Source: Planctomycetota bacterium
GTDB lineage: Bacteria; Planctomycetota; UBA1135; UBA2386
Assembly: GCA_016713175.1 (NCBI GenBank)
Contig: JADJPQ010000006.1
Coordinates: forward strand, 81,674 to 145,673
Reading direction: 5' to 3'
DNA length: 64,000 bases
This document shows, piece after piece, positions 35,760-46,131 of the stretch (positions are counted from its first letter, which is position 1; each line of letters opens with the position of its first letter). A program made the position numbers and the translations under genes. The notes beneath the pieces are model-generated. The model was not told the origin of the DNA. It did no database searches and saw only the letters and a program-made list of their open reading frames with translations.

Positions 35760-38410
35760 GCCACGGTCTCGTGTTGTCGGAGCAGGAAGCGGAGGCGGAA
35801 GACGGTTCCGGTCGGATTGCCGCGCTCCTGGCGCAGCTCACCGCCGAGTTGGCGGGTCAGGGTCTGCACGAGCTGCAGGCCCAGCGAACGGCTGCCGGGC
35901 GCCGCGGCCGACGGCATGCCGATGCCGTCGTCGACGACCGACACTTCACAGTGGTCGTCGGGACCTGCCAGCAGCACGATCGCCACGCGCCCGGTGCGAG
36001 GCGCCGGAAAGGCATGCCGCAACGCGTTGGTCAACAATTCGTTGATCAGCAGCCCGAACGGCACGGCGCGGGCCAGTTCCAGCGTCACTGCGGCGACGTC
36101 CAGATCGATCCGGACGCGATCGCGATCGATCTCGTGCGCCCGCAGCAGGTGCGCCGACAGATCGCGCAGGTGGACCGACAGATCGATGCGCGCCAGGTCA
36201 CCGGAGCGGTACAGCGTCTCGTGGATCAAGGCCATCGTGCGCACCCGGTGCTGACTCTGCCGCAGTTGCTGCGCGACTTCGGGCACGGCGATCTGCGCCG
36301 CCTGCAGACTCAACAGCGAGGTGACGACCTGCAGGTTGTTCTTGACGCGATGGTGGATCTCCTGCAGCAGCACCTCCTTCTCGCGCAGCGAGGTCCGAAC
36401 CGCCGCTTCGGCATGCCGTTGGGCGGTGACCTCCTGCAGGGTGCCGGTCAACCGCGCGACGCCGGTCACCGGATCGATCTCCCGTTGCACGGTGGCGGCG
36501 AACACCCGCATCGGACCCGACGCCGGATCGGTGCGCAGGTCGTGCGCCGCGGCCACACCGGTCTCGGCAACGCGCCGCGCGGTGTCGCGGCACAGGTCGC
36601 GATCGTCAGGATGCAGTGACGTCAGGAACCGCGCGAACGGCGGCGCACCGGCCTCGGCCGGCAGGCCGAACATCCGGAACATCTGCGTGGACCACGTGCC
36701 GACGCCCCGTTCCAAGTCCAGCTTCCAGCTGCCCAGTCGCGCTTGCTGCTGCGCCGCCTCGAGTTCGTCCTGGCTGCTCCGCAGCATCGACTCGCTGCAC
36801 TGGTGCTGCGCCACGGCAAGCGCGAGCTTGTCGTTGGCATCGCGCAGGTCGGCAGTGCGAGCCCGGACCCGGGCCTCGACGACCGCGGTCCGGCCGGTCA
36901 CCACCAGCAACACCATCCCGAGCAGCCCGGCGAACAGCACGCCGCCGACCAGCACGGCCCAGGACTGCAGCGGTCGGCGGCGTTCGACGAACAACCGTGA
37001 CGCGCTGATGTCGAGCACGAACGTGCGACCACCCGCATGCAGCGGCAACGAGACCGCGAACTCGGCGCGCCCGACCTCGCCGCCGGTCCCGAACGCAAAC
37101 ACCGACCGATCGGCATCCTGATCGCGGACCGCGAGCCGCAGCTCGGCCGGATCGATGCCGGTGACCGCCGGCCGCAACAGGTCCTCGTGGCGCAGGACGC
37201 CGTTGACCATGCCGCGAGCACCACCTGGCAAGACCACCGGCTGCAACAGCAGCAGACCGGGACGTTCATCCGTCGCCTGCACCAGCCGCAACGGCGCGGT
37301 CGCCGCCAGCTGCCCGCCCGCGCGCGCACGTTCTATCGCTGCGGCCCGGATCGGTTCCGAGCCGATGTCGAAGCCGAGCGCGGCTTCGTTGCCGTCGATC
37401 GGCGCGATGAACAAGACCGGGTGAACGCGTGGCCGCCCATCTGCGGCCACCGGCATGCCGTGCGGCTCCTCCCAGACCAGGAACCGTGGCACGTCGCGGC
37501 GCGCCCGCGCGATGAAAGCCGGTAGTTCGTCCGCCACCACCTCGGGCACCCAGGACAGCGACCGCAAGCCCGGCCGGCCGCGCAACAGGTGCCCGACGAA
37601 CGTCGCGAATTCGGCGGCGGTCACTTCGTCGGACGCCTGGAAGAATGCGGCCACCGACAGCAGATCGGCTGCCGCGTCCGCGAATTCGCGATCGATCGCG
37701 GCGACCATCGCTTCGCTGCGCCGCTCGAAGTCCGAGCGGATCGCGCTCAGTTCGGCCGCGGCGCCGTAGACGAACGCCGCCACGACCACCACCAATGCCG
37801 CAACCAGCGGCACACCGACACTCGCCCGGCGCTGACGCCAGAGGTCGAGCGGACGCGCGCCCCACATCAGCACCAGCGGCGCGACCGTGAACGCGCCGAT
37901 CGCATCGCCGACCCACCACGTCACCCAGCTGTAGAGCACCTGTTCCTCGTGCACGAGGCCGGCCAGCCACAAGGCGCCGACGCCGATGCACGGCGAGCAC
38001 AGACACGCCAGCAACCCACCGTGCAGCAGGAACCGGATCACCTCCGCATCGGTGGCGAGCGTCAGTTCGCCGGTCGAACGCCGGCGGACGAGCCGGGCAC
38101 CGACCACCGCCTGGATCGCCGCACCGCTGGCGATCGCCACCGCCACCAGCAGCGAAGCGGCCGCTGCCGCCGCAGTGCTGCCATCGAACGACGTCGCGAC
38201 GTTGACGCCGAACGATCCGAGCCAGACGCCGGCCCACAAGCGCCCGCCGCCGAGCAGGATCGCCGCCAGCGCCAGTCCGGCCGGCGGCCACACCGCGGTC
38301 GCGTAGCCCGGCGGAATCGCGAGCAACAACGACACCCTGCCGAGCGCGAAATAGCCCAAGGCGACCCCTGCGGTCGCCAACCAGAGCACCGACTTGCGCG
38401 ACGAGACCAT
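35756..38410 (-). CDS. MASE1-CHASE-PAS sensor histidine kinase of the HWE/HisKA_2 type
   Basis: 884 residues. The N-terminal third is a MASE1-like membrane domain with about eight helices (ATAVWPPAGLALAAILLGG is typical). A CHASE-like extracytoplasmic region (about 210-480; LRSLSWVPEV, GFDIGSEP) follows, then another helix near residue 495, a coiled coil, a PAS domain (about 555-670) and a kinase core of the HisKA_2 type with the conserved EIHHRVKNNLQ. The ATPase domain shows LLINELLTNALRHAF and DDGIGMP. The MASE1 and CHASE parts suggest sensing of an extracellular small ligand. The gene is coupled by ATGA to the hybrid kinase downstream. Confidence 0.92.
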
Positions 38411-38550
38411 GCTGGGCGGACCGGGGGTGGCGCGAGCGCGCTCGGCCGCGCGTGGCGATCCGAGTCCCCGGGATCACGCGCGAGCCTAGCCACGGTCCGA
38501 CTCCCGCGGTAGGCGAGCCGCCAACCGCAACACAAGTTTCACTCCGACCT

Positions 38551-38578
38551 TAGCGTCCGGATCTTAGCGTCCGGATCT
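38551..38578. repeat. 14-bp tandem repeat, two copies
   Basis: The unit tagcgtccggatct occurs twice in direct succession (38551-38564, 38565-38578), followed by a partial degenerate third copy (tggcgtcgat). It lies in the 186-base gap between the start of the membrane kinase gene and the stop of the DUF1080/PVC dehydrogenase gene. No function is assigned. Confidence 0.6.
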
Positions 38579-38596
38579 TGGCGTCGATGCCCCCTG

Positions 38597-41500
38597 CTAC
38601 TCGCGGAACATGGGCGCGTGCTCGTCACCGCGCGACAGCAGGAACGCCACCAGGTCGAGCAGTTCGTCGGGCGCCAGGCGATCGACCAGATCGGCCGGCA
38701 TCGGCGACAGCTTCGATGGCTCGACCGAAACGACATCCTTGACCGGCACGCGCACGACCTCCGCGGCCGCAGTCGCCGTGACCACCGTGTAGCCATCGAC
38801 GCCATCGACCGTCGCGCGCGAGATGCGCCCGAACAACGTCGAACCGTCGGTTCGCGTCAGCACCGACCCGCCGTACTGATCGCTGATGACTTTGCCAGGC
38901 TCGAGGATCGCCTCGAGCACATCGCGCGCGCCGAACTTGTTGCCAAGGCTGGTCAGATCCGGGCCGACGCTGCCGCCTTCGCCGGCGAAGCGATGGCATG
39001 CTGCACACGAGGTCGCGAAGAACAGGTTGCGACCCGACGCGAACGAACGTCCCTGCAGGCCGCGCGCCGCCAGCCCCGCGGCCTCGTCGAGCTGCCAATC
39101 GCGACCCGGACCCTTCGGCGGTGTCGCCACGTACGCCGGCGGCGCCTGCAGTGCCTCGCCGACTTCCTTGCCGATCGCCGCCTTCTCGGCCGGCGTGCAG
39201 GTCGCCATCGCGTCCTTCCACATCCGCTCCAGGTAACCCCCGTACGACGCGCCGCCCCGCTTCTTGCGAGCTGCTTGCAGGAACCGGAAGAACGTCAGTC
39301 GCTGATCGAGGGTCCAGCCGTGGGCGACCGTGCGCAGCGCATTCACATGGACCAGCTGCGGTCCCGGCGGCATGTCGGCGAGCATCTTGGCGATCACGCC
39401 GCCGTAGCCGGCGTTGCGCGTGGTGATCTCCGACCACGGCGGCGCCGCCGGCACCCGTACCGTCGCCAGCAGCGGCATCGCGGCCTCGACGACGCCGGGA
39501 CTGCCGAACGCACACAGCAGCGCGCACAGTTCCTGGTCCGGCCGTTCGCGCCCGGTGGGGAACATCGGCAACAGCCGCGCGGCCCACGCCGCCTTCGTCG
39601 CCGCCGCCACCGGCCCCAGGCGCACGTTCGCCAGCGCCAGCACCCGACAGTACGCGACCTGTTGCAGTGCATCGAGGCCGCGGAGGTCGAGCTTGCCGAC
39701 GGCCGCCAGCAACGGTTCCAGATCCGCCGCGACACCTTGGCGGGCCAGCGCCAGCCACGCCGTCAGCGCCGCCCACGGTTCGCCGACCGGCTGCGCCAAC
39801 GCGCGTTCGCGCCATTCGGCGACCGGCTGCCACTCGACCGCGATCCGCGCCGCGTGCCGGAGGAACGGATCGCGATCGCCCAACGCCGGCCACGCCGCCG
39901 CCACCGCCTGGGCATCCTGATGCCCATGGAACGCCTCCAACGCGAGTCGCCGCCGCCGCGGTTCGGGGATCTGATCGGAGAGCATCACCGACTCGGCCGT
40001 CGGCTTCGCCGTGATCCGGTACAACGTCGACGGCACGCCACGCCCGCCGGTCAACACCCACACACTGTTGCCATCGACGACGACGTCGGTCAGCGGCAGC
40101 GGCTGGGCGCTGGCGAACTCTCGGATGCTGCCGCGCAGGCTGGCACCATGCGGCTCGACCCGCACTTCGTGCACGGTGCCGAACGTCCAGTCGAACGCCA
40201 GCACGCGACCGCGCCACCACGCCATCCCGGTCGGCGACCCCGGCCCGACGTCACAAACCGCCGGCAGGCTGTCCGGGTAATCGACTGGCCACTTGCCCGA
40301 ACCATGCCGCCAGCCGAAGTCGGCGCCGCTGACGCAATGCAGGATCCGCGTCGGCCGGTACCACGGCAGACCCATGTCCCATTCCATGTCGGCGTCGTAG
40401 ACGAGCACGTCGCCATCCGGCGTCACCGCGAGGTCATAGGCATTGCGGAACCCGGCGGTAAGCAGTTCCCATTCCTTGCCGTCGGGATCGACCAGACAAA
40501 GGAACCCGCCCGGCGCCATGATGCCGACCGCGTGGCCGCCGGAATCGTCATAGCGCGGCAGCAACAGGTCCTCGCCCCAGTTCGTCGGCAACCGACTGCG
40601 CGCGAACTCCGGCAGCTTGACGTGATTGCCGCACAGCACCAGCAGGTTCTTGCCATCGGGAGCCACTTCGACCGCGTGTGGACCATGCTCGCCGTTGCCT
40701 TGGAGCGCGCGCAACAGTTCGACCTGGTCGAGGCGGTCGTCGCCATCGGTGTCGCGCAGCCGGAACAGGCCGGTCTTGCCGCTGCCGGTCACCGCGTACA
40801 GCACACCCTGATGCCAGCACAGACCCTGCGCGCCGCCGAGTTCGACTTCGACGCGCTCGATCGACGTCACCTCGTCCGGCGTCCGCGCCGGCGTGATCCG
40901 GTAGAGACCACTGCCCTGATCGCTGGCGTACAGCCGGCCCTTTGGATCCATGCACAGCGACACCCACGACCCGAACTGGCGACCGACCTTGAACACGCGT
41001 TCGCCGACGTAGCCCGGCGCCAGCTTCAGCTCCGGCGCAGGCATCAGCTTCTGCGGCGCGTCGCCGAGCAGCGCCTGATCGAACGCATCGGCGGCGACCG
41101 TCTGGCCCCAGGGGCCACCACCCAACGCCACGATCTCGACTGCGGCGGCGAATCTGGTCGCGGCAAACTCAGGCTTGTTCCAGCCATCGGGGTCGTCGTC
41201 GCTGCAGAGCCACGACCTGTCGGTCACCACGGTTCCGCGCTGATCACCGACACTCCAGTCCAGCCGCGCGGCCAACGCCGCCGGGCCACCGTCGTTCCAG
41301 CCCTGGATCGCAATGACGTTCTTGCCTTGCCGCAACGCCTTGCCGACCTCGGACGCCCGCGGGCTCTCCCAGCTGTCGCAGGCGCCGAAACGGTCGCCGT
41401 TGACCCAAACGCGGCAGTGGTTGTCGCAGGTGAACACCAACGTGCCGCGCGCGCCGGTGGCCGGCAGTTCGAATTCCTTGCGGAAGAACACCTCGTCGGC

Positions 41501-42280
41501 GCCGCCGCTTGCCCGATCCCAGATCCACTGCGGCACCGGCCCGGCGCTCGGCGGATTCACCACCGCCGGATCGATCTGCGCCAACTCCTCGGTCGGCAAC
41601 CGCCGCAGCACCAGTTCCTGGAACCACGCCGTCATCGGCGCGCCCGAATGCACCTGCAACGCCACGATGCCCTGCCGCCGCAGACCCGGCGATTCGTCGG
41701 TGAACTCGACCGCCAGTTCGCCGTCGACATAGTGCTGCACGGTGCGGCCGCGCGCGACGATGCGCATCGCATGCCACTGCGTGACATCGACCTTGGCCGG
41801 CGCGCGCAGCGCCTCGCCTTCCTGCCGCGTGCCGTTCGCACGGATCGTCACGCGCTGGCCGTTTTGCGCGGCGATGCCGCGGCCGCCTTCGTCGTACAGC
41901 ATGCCGAAGTACGGCGGATTGCCGTGCACATCGCACTGGTAGCCATGCACCCGGAATCCCTCCGGATCCAGCCGCTTGCTGCGGTATTGCACGCCGCTGT
42001 TGTTGTCGCCGTCGAGTCGCACGCGGAACGACAGTTCGAAGTCGGCCAGCTCGCCGCCCTGCCAGATCAGGAACGTGTTGGCGGCAACCGGGTGGCCGAC
42101 GCTGCTGCCGACGATGCAGCCATCGCGGACCGACCAGACCGCGGGATCGCCGACCCAACCGGTCAGTGAGCGGCCATCGAACAACCGTTCTTCCGGAGCC
42201 TGCGTTGCCGCAGCACTCAGCAAGCAACAGAAGATCGCGATCCTGGACGACGAGAAGCGCGGCAGCGACGACGAGGGCAT
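38597..42280 (-). CDS. Secreted DUF1080 / PVC-type membrane-bound dehydrogenase with haem c site
   Basis: 1227 residues. A signal peptide (hydrophobic stretch ending near SAAATQA) is followed by a DUF1080 (3-keto-disaccharide hydrolase/LamG-like) domain at about 30-230 (LFDGRSLTGWV), a beta-sandwich with CDNHCRVWVNGD, and a beta-propeller of the planctomycete PVC dehydrogenase type (MDPKGRLYASDQGSGLYRI, LTAGFRNAYDLA). HEAT-like helices and a C-terminal cytochrome c domain complete it, with CAACH near residue 1092 and GPDLTSLG. These proteins are thought to act in periplasmic carbohydrate oxidation; the substrate is unknown. ATG 42280 was chosen because it gives a signal peptide; the upstream extension is low quality. 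Confidence 0.9.
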   Translation of the reverse strand: MPSSSLPRFSSSRIAIFCCLLSAAATQAPEERLFDGRSLTGWVGDPAVWSVRDGCIVGSSVGHPVAANTFLIWQGGELADFELSFRVRLDGDNNSGVQYRSKRLDPEGFRVHGYQCDVHGNPPYFGMLYDEGGRGIAAQNGQRVTIRANGTRQEGEALRAPAKVDVTQWHAMRIVARGRTVQHYVDGELAVEFTDESPGLRRQGIVALQVHSGAPMTAWFQELVLRRLPTEELAQIDPAVVNPPSAGPVPQWIWDRASGGADEVFFRKEFELPATGARGTLVFTCDNHCRVWVNGDRFGACDSWESPRASEVGKALRQGKNVIAIQGWNDGGPAALAARLDWSVGDQRGTVVTDRSWLCSDDDPDGWNKPEFAATRFAAAVEIVALGGGPWGQTVAADAFDQALLGDAPQKLMPAPELKLAPGYVGERVFKVGRQFGSWVSLCMDPKGRLYASDQGSGLYRITPARTPDEVTSIERVEVELGGAQGLCWHQGVLYAVTGSGKTGLFRLRDTDGDDRLDQVELLRALQGNGEHGPHAVEVAPDGKNLLVLCGNHVKLPEFARSRLPTNWGEDLLLPRYDDSGGHAVGIMAPGGFLCLVDPDGKEWELLTAGFRNAYDLAVTPDGDVLVYDADMEWDMGLPWYRPTRILHCVSGADFGWRHGSGKWPVDYPDSLPAVCDVGPGSPTGMAWWRGRVLAFDWTFGTVHEVRVEPHGASLRGSIREFASAQPLPLTDVVVDGNSVWVLTGGRGVPSTLYRITAKPTAESVMLSDQIPEPRRRRLALEAFHGHQDAQAVAAAWPALGDRDPFLRHAARIAVEWQPVAEWRERALAQPVGEPWAALTAWLALARQGVAADLEPLLAAVGKLDLRGLDALQQVAYCRVLALANVRLGPVAAATKAAWAARLLPMFPTGRERPDQELCALLCAFGSPGVVEAAMPLLATVRVPAAPPWSEITTRNAGYGGVIAKMLADMPPGPQLVHVNALRTVAHGWTLDQRLTFFRFLQAARKKRGGASYGGYLERMWKDAMATCTPAEKAAIGKEVGEALQAPPAYVATPPKGPGRDWQLDEAAGLAARGLQGRSFASGRNLFFATSCAACHRFAGEGGSVGPDLTSLGNKFGARDVLEAILEPGKVISDQYGGSVLTRTDGSTLFGRISRATVDGVDGYTVVTATAAAEVVRVPVKDVVSVEPSKLSPMPADLVDRLAPDELLDLVAFLLSRGDEHAPMFRE

Positions 42281-42367
42281 GGCGGCATTGGAACGCTGCC
42301 ACCGGCGGTTCGCACGTGCGTTCTCGGCATGTCCGCCACCCGGCATGCGGTGTGCTAGTCTTCGTTC

Positions 42368-42916
42368 ATGAAGACGTTCTCCCTGGTGTTGGCAGCGCTG
42401 TTGCTCGCTCCTGCGGCGCGCGCGGACAAGTTCTATCTCGGCACCGCCGAGGAGGCGAAGAAGGTCGCCGAAGGGTCGAATCCGACGACGATCGAGGGTG
42501 TGTTGCTGGCCGAGACCGATACGCACTACCACATTCGGGTGGTCGGCGGCGAAGTGGTGCTCGAGAAGAAGGGCGTGTTCAAGGTCGAGAAGGACGCGAT
42601 GACGGTGGCGGACATCGTCAAGGTCGAGAAGGACCTCGCGGACAAGAGCGCGGCGGAGGCGAAGGCGCGGGACGCGAGCAAGCCGGTGGAAGCGGCCGGG
42701 GCCGGACTGCGCGGCAAGCCTGTGGAAGCGGCGGTCGGCGGCGAAGCGGTGGCCGACGGGAAGCCTGCGGTTGGCGAACCGGCTGGGTTCGATCCGGTGG
42801 TCGGCAAGGTCGTCGGTGGCGATGCGGCGCTGATCGATGAAGTCGAGGCGGCGTGGACGCTGACGAAGGATCGGAAGTATCTGAAGCTGCTCCGCAAGCT
42901 GCGTCGGGCGCGCTGA
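42368..42916 (+). CDS. Small secreted hypothetical protein
   Basis: 182 residues. The signal peptide ends near ARADKFYLG. A short beta-rich segment (about 30-75, IEGVLLAETDTHYHIRVVGGEVVL) is followed by an Ala/Lys/Glu/Val-rich, probably disordered middle and a basic C-terminus (KYLKLLRKLRRAR). The N-terminal part resembles the short ligand- or surface-binding modules seen in planctomycete secreted proteins, but no family was identified. It is divergent from the dehydrogenase gene across 87 bases. Confidence 0.72.
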   Translation: MKTFSLVLAALLLAPAARADKFYLGTAEEAKKVAEGSNPTTIEGVLLAETDTHYHIRVVGGEVVLEKKGVFKVEKDAMTVADIVKVEKDLADKSAAEAKARDASKPVEAAGAGLRGKPVEAAVGGEAVADGKPAVGEPAGFDPVVGKVVGGDAALIDEVEAAWTLTKDRKYLKLLRKLRRAR

Positions 42917-43028
42917 AGCACGCGGCGGCGGAGGCCCTTCTCGCGGGGCCTTGGATTGGCGTTGGGTCTGACGAGAATCCGTGCTCTCTCACCCAGATGC
43001 ACGGCTCGGGCTGTTTCGGCCTGCCGCC

Positions 43029-46000
43029 ATGCCCAGCGCCATGAACGAACCGTCCGTAGGTCCCCAGGATTCCGGTTCCGCTTCCGTCGACGAGCCGTTC
43101 GCACTGTTCGGCGCCTTCCTCGAAGCGCATGCCGGCGATCCCACCAGTGCGGACGCGCGCACAGCCCTTGCGGCACTACTCGACGCCCATCCCGCCCACC
43201 GGGATGCCCTGCAGAAGCTGATTGAGGAGTTCTTCGGCCTGGAGGCCGGGATGCCCGGGCCGCTCGATGCCGCATCGACTGCGCCTTCGCCGTCGCCCGC
43301 AACGGATCGGCTGTGGCGAGTGTTGTTGACGACTGGCCGGCGCGGCGATCGCTATCGAGTGATCGACGAACTGGGTCGCGGCGGCAACGGTATCGTGCAC
43401 CGGGTCTGGGACGATGAGTTGCAGCGGCACCTGGCAATGAAGGTGATGCGGCATGCGAGCGCGGACATCGCGCGGCGCGGGCGTTTCCTTCGCGAGGTGC
43501 AGGTGACGAGTCGGCTGGGGCATCCAGGAATCGTGCCGGTTCACGAGATCGGGCTGCGCGGCGGGGTCGTCTACTACACGATGCCGGTCGTCGATGGCGA
43601 TGAACTCGGCGATGTGTTCGTGCAGGTGGCGGAGGGGCGGAACGGTTGGACGCTGGCGCGGGCGGTCGAGGTGCTGGTCAAGGTGTGCGACACGGTGCGC
43701 TTTGCGCATGATCGCGGGGTGGTGCATCGGGACCTCAAGCCCTCGAATATCATGGTCGGGCGGTATGGGGAGGTGTTGGTGCTCGATTGGGGACTGGCGC
43801 ACCTGGTCGCTCAGGACTCCTGCGGCTCGGCGCCGAGTGCGCCGGGCAGGGAGCCCGATGCAAGCGATACCACGCCCGAACTGACGCAGGATGGTGATGT
43901 GCTGGGTTCGCCGGCCTACATGTCGCCGGAACAGGCCAACGGCGCGGAACACATCGATCAACGCACGGACGTGTACGCGCTCGGAGCCGTGCTCTACCAC
44001 TTGCTCGCCGGACACACGCCGTTCGGAGGCCCTGGTCAGACTCCGGACTCCACGACCGTTCTGAAACTGCTGCGGGCGGGAACCCCACCACTGCAACTGA
44101 ATCCGGGCTACCGTCGTCCAGCCGAACTGGTGTCGATCTGTGCTACAGCCATTGCCACGGTCCCCGACCGCCGCTACCCGTCGGTCGTGGCTTTGGCCAA
44201 CGACCTGCGCAGCTGGCTCGAAGGGCGTGCGGTGGGTGCCCACGACACGAGCCCAATGACGGTGTTGTGGAAGTGGGTAAGCAGGAATCGTGCACTCTCC
44301 GCAGTGGTCGCCCTTGCGGTCCTGTTCGGTGCAACTTTGACCGGGCTGCATTGGCGAGAGAAGCGCGCGGCCGAACACCAACGCGCTGTGTTGGCCCTGC
44401 ACAAGATTCTCGACGAGTTTCAGGTTCTGAGCTCGACCGAGCCACCACCGAATGTTGGCAACGCTACCGCGTGGTGGGTCGCTCGTGCGCGCAGCTTGGT
44501 CGAAGGCGGCAGCGACGGCAATCTCGGACTAGCCGAGTACGAACAGGAACTCGCAGAACTCGCCGCACTGGCCAGCGGCACCGATCCGAGTCGCGAACCC
44601 GTGATCGACGGCGAACCACTTTCAAGGATCCTACAAGGCAAGCGCGACGAACTCCTCTGGCGACGCCGCATGCTTCGCCAAGAGCCCTGGCTGTCCGACA
44701 CCGAAGTGAGCCGTCAGTTGGCGACCGTCGACATTCCGCCGGGGGCCTTGGACCGAAACCAACTCGCATTCTCGTGGATCAACCCGGATCGGCGCCGCGC
44801 GTTCGGCCGGGAGCAGGCCGCCGTCGCCGTCGTACGGATGGCAGTGGCCGTCGCGGTAGGTCCATACGAGAAGAAGCGCTGCCTCGATACGTTGGCGACT
44901 GCACTTTGCCGCATCGGCAGATTCGAAGAGGCCGCGCTGGAGCAAGAACACGCTATCGAACATGCGTTCGCGCCGCAACCGGAACGTCCTGGCGAACCTA
45001 CTGTCCTCGAGTGGATCGCGAGCAGCCAGGCGAACCAGCGTATGCAGCAGCGCCTGAAGCGTGAGTTTCATGCCGACAACAATCAGCGAACAGGAGTCCT
45101 GAGCGATGAAATCCGGGCGCTCGAGGGCGAACTGCCTGCCAGATGCCTGAAGTTCCGTGACGCCGCCACGGACTCCAGATACACACAGATCCTCGCAATA
45201 GTGCTGAGACTCCGCAAATTGCGCGATTGCCTCACCTATGCCGAGTCTGCACGAGGGGCCAAGGATGTCGCTGATCTGTGGGAGCGCGCCATCGCTGCGA
45301 TCGCAACTGACCCTCGATATGGCCGCATCCGAATCAGACCGCAACTGGATCTACTACCCATTGGGCCCGATCCAGAATCCGGTCTCCAGGAGTTTGTGCA
45401 CGTGCGAACAGGGTTCGTTCCCAATCGCGACCAGGCTGGACGGCTGTTTGTCAACGCCAGCACCGCACTGATCTTCGTACTGATTCCAGAACACGAAGGA
45501 TCACTGCCATTGTTCCTTTCGAAGTTTGAGGTCACGCGAAGCCAGTGGATTCGGCTGCAAGGCCGATGGCAAAACAATGAGCGGGACGCGGCCAGCACCA
45601 TGGCTGTCACGAATGTCTCGCCACGCGATTTCATTGCAACTCTGGCAGAGTTCGGGTCATGGCTCAGACTGCCAACGGCAGCGGAATGGCGACGAGGCGC
45701 GCTGGCCGGACGACTGACCGTGTGGCTCGACAAAGTCTCGGTGAACGAGCTGCTCGATGCCGACTCGTTCTGTCGAGTGCGCGGAACGGGTTCAACCTAC
45801 CCCGTAGACGTCAAGCCAGGCAATCCGTATGGGCTACACGAGACGCTCGGCGGAGTGCGGGAATGCTGCAGTGACTGGGGAGTTCATGACACCGCGGAGG
45901 AATGCGCCCGAGTAGTCAATGGGTGGCCGGCGCAAGAAGAGATTGACCTCGTCGCCAAGGTCAATCCACGCCCGTGGTCCTGCGTCATCGACGAGAGGAA

Positions 46001-46049
46001 AACCGGCGGCGACATCGGAGCGCGGATCGCGAGGACACTCTTTCCGTAG
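43029..46049 (+). CDS. Membrane Ser/Thr protein kinase with degenerate FGE-like C-terminal domain
   Basis: About 1006 residues. The kinase domain has the glycine loop ELGRGGNG, Lys in LAMKVM, the catalytic loop VHRDLKPSN and a DWG (not DFG) metal motif in VLDWGLAH, then SPAYMSPEQA. A membrane helix near residues 419-440 follows, then a long helical region and a C-terminal segment resembling FGE-sulfatase/SUMF1 domains (FVLIPEHEG, FEVTRSQW, RLPTAAEWRRGA, GLHETLGGVRECCSDW). The RGGS box and catalytic Cys pair are missing, so that domain is probably only a binding module. Codon use from about 44270 onward is less GC-biased than the rest of the window. ATG 43029 or 43041 are both possible starts. 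Confidence 0.85.
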   Translation: MPSAMNEPSVGPQDSGSASVDEPFALFGAFLEAHAGDPTSADARTALAALLDAHPAHRDALQKLIEEFFGLEAGMPGPLDAASTAPSPSPATDRLWRVLLTTGRRGDRYRVIDELGRGGNGIVHRVWDDELQRHLAMKVMRHASADIARRGRFLREVQVTSRLGHPGIVPVHEIGLRGGVVYYTMPVVDGDELGDVFVQVAEGRNGWTLARAVEVLVKVCDTVRFAHDRGVVHRDLKPSNIMVGRYGEVLVLDWGLAHLVAQDSCGSAPSAPGREPDASDTTPELTQDGDVLGSPAYMSPEQANGAEHIDQRTDVYALGAVLYHLLAGHTPFGGPGQTPDSTTVLKLLRAGTPPLQLNPGYRRPAELVSICATAIATVPDRRYPSVVALANDLRSWLEGRAVGAHDTSPMTVLWKWVSRNRALSAVVALAVLFGATLTGLHWREKRAAEHQRAVLALHKILDEFQVLSSTEPPPNVGNATAWWVARARSLVEGGSDGNLGLAEYEQELAELAALASGTDPSREPVIDGEPLSRILQGKRDELLWRRRMLRQEPWLSDTEVSRQLATVDIPPGALDRNQLAFSWINPDRRRAFGREQAAVAVVRMAVAVAVGPYEKKRCLDTLATALCRIGRFEEAALEQEHAIEHAFAPQPERPGEPTVLEWIASSQANQRMQQRLKREFHADNNQRTGVLSDEIRALEGELPARCLKFRDAATDSRYTQILAIVLRLRKLRDCLTYAESARGAKDVADLWERAIAAIATDPRYGRIRIRPQLDLLPIGPDPESGLQEFVHVRTGFVPNRDQAGRLFVNASTALIFVLIPEHEGSLPLFLSKFEVTRSQWIRLQGRWQNNERDAASTMAVTNVSPRDFIATLAEFGSWLRLPTAAEWRRGALAGRLTVWLDKVSVNELLDADSFCRVRGTGSTYPVDVKPGNPYGLHETLGGVRECCSDWGVHDTAEECARVVNGWPAQEEIDLVAKVNPRPWSCVIDERKTGGDIGARIARTLFP

Positions 46050-46131
46050 CTTTTCCGTGCGCAGCAATCCACTGGCGGCGTCGGATTCGCGATTCGCGTG
46101 GGTTTCCCGCGAGTGGTGTGTTCTCTCCGCC

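Noticed and set aside
38618..42169. 1183-residue plus-strand frame opposite the DUF1080/PVC dehydrogenase gene
   Set aside because: It is antisense to a gene with CAACH, DUF1080 and propeller motifs, and its own sequence has no signal peptide or family features.
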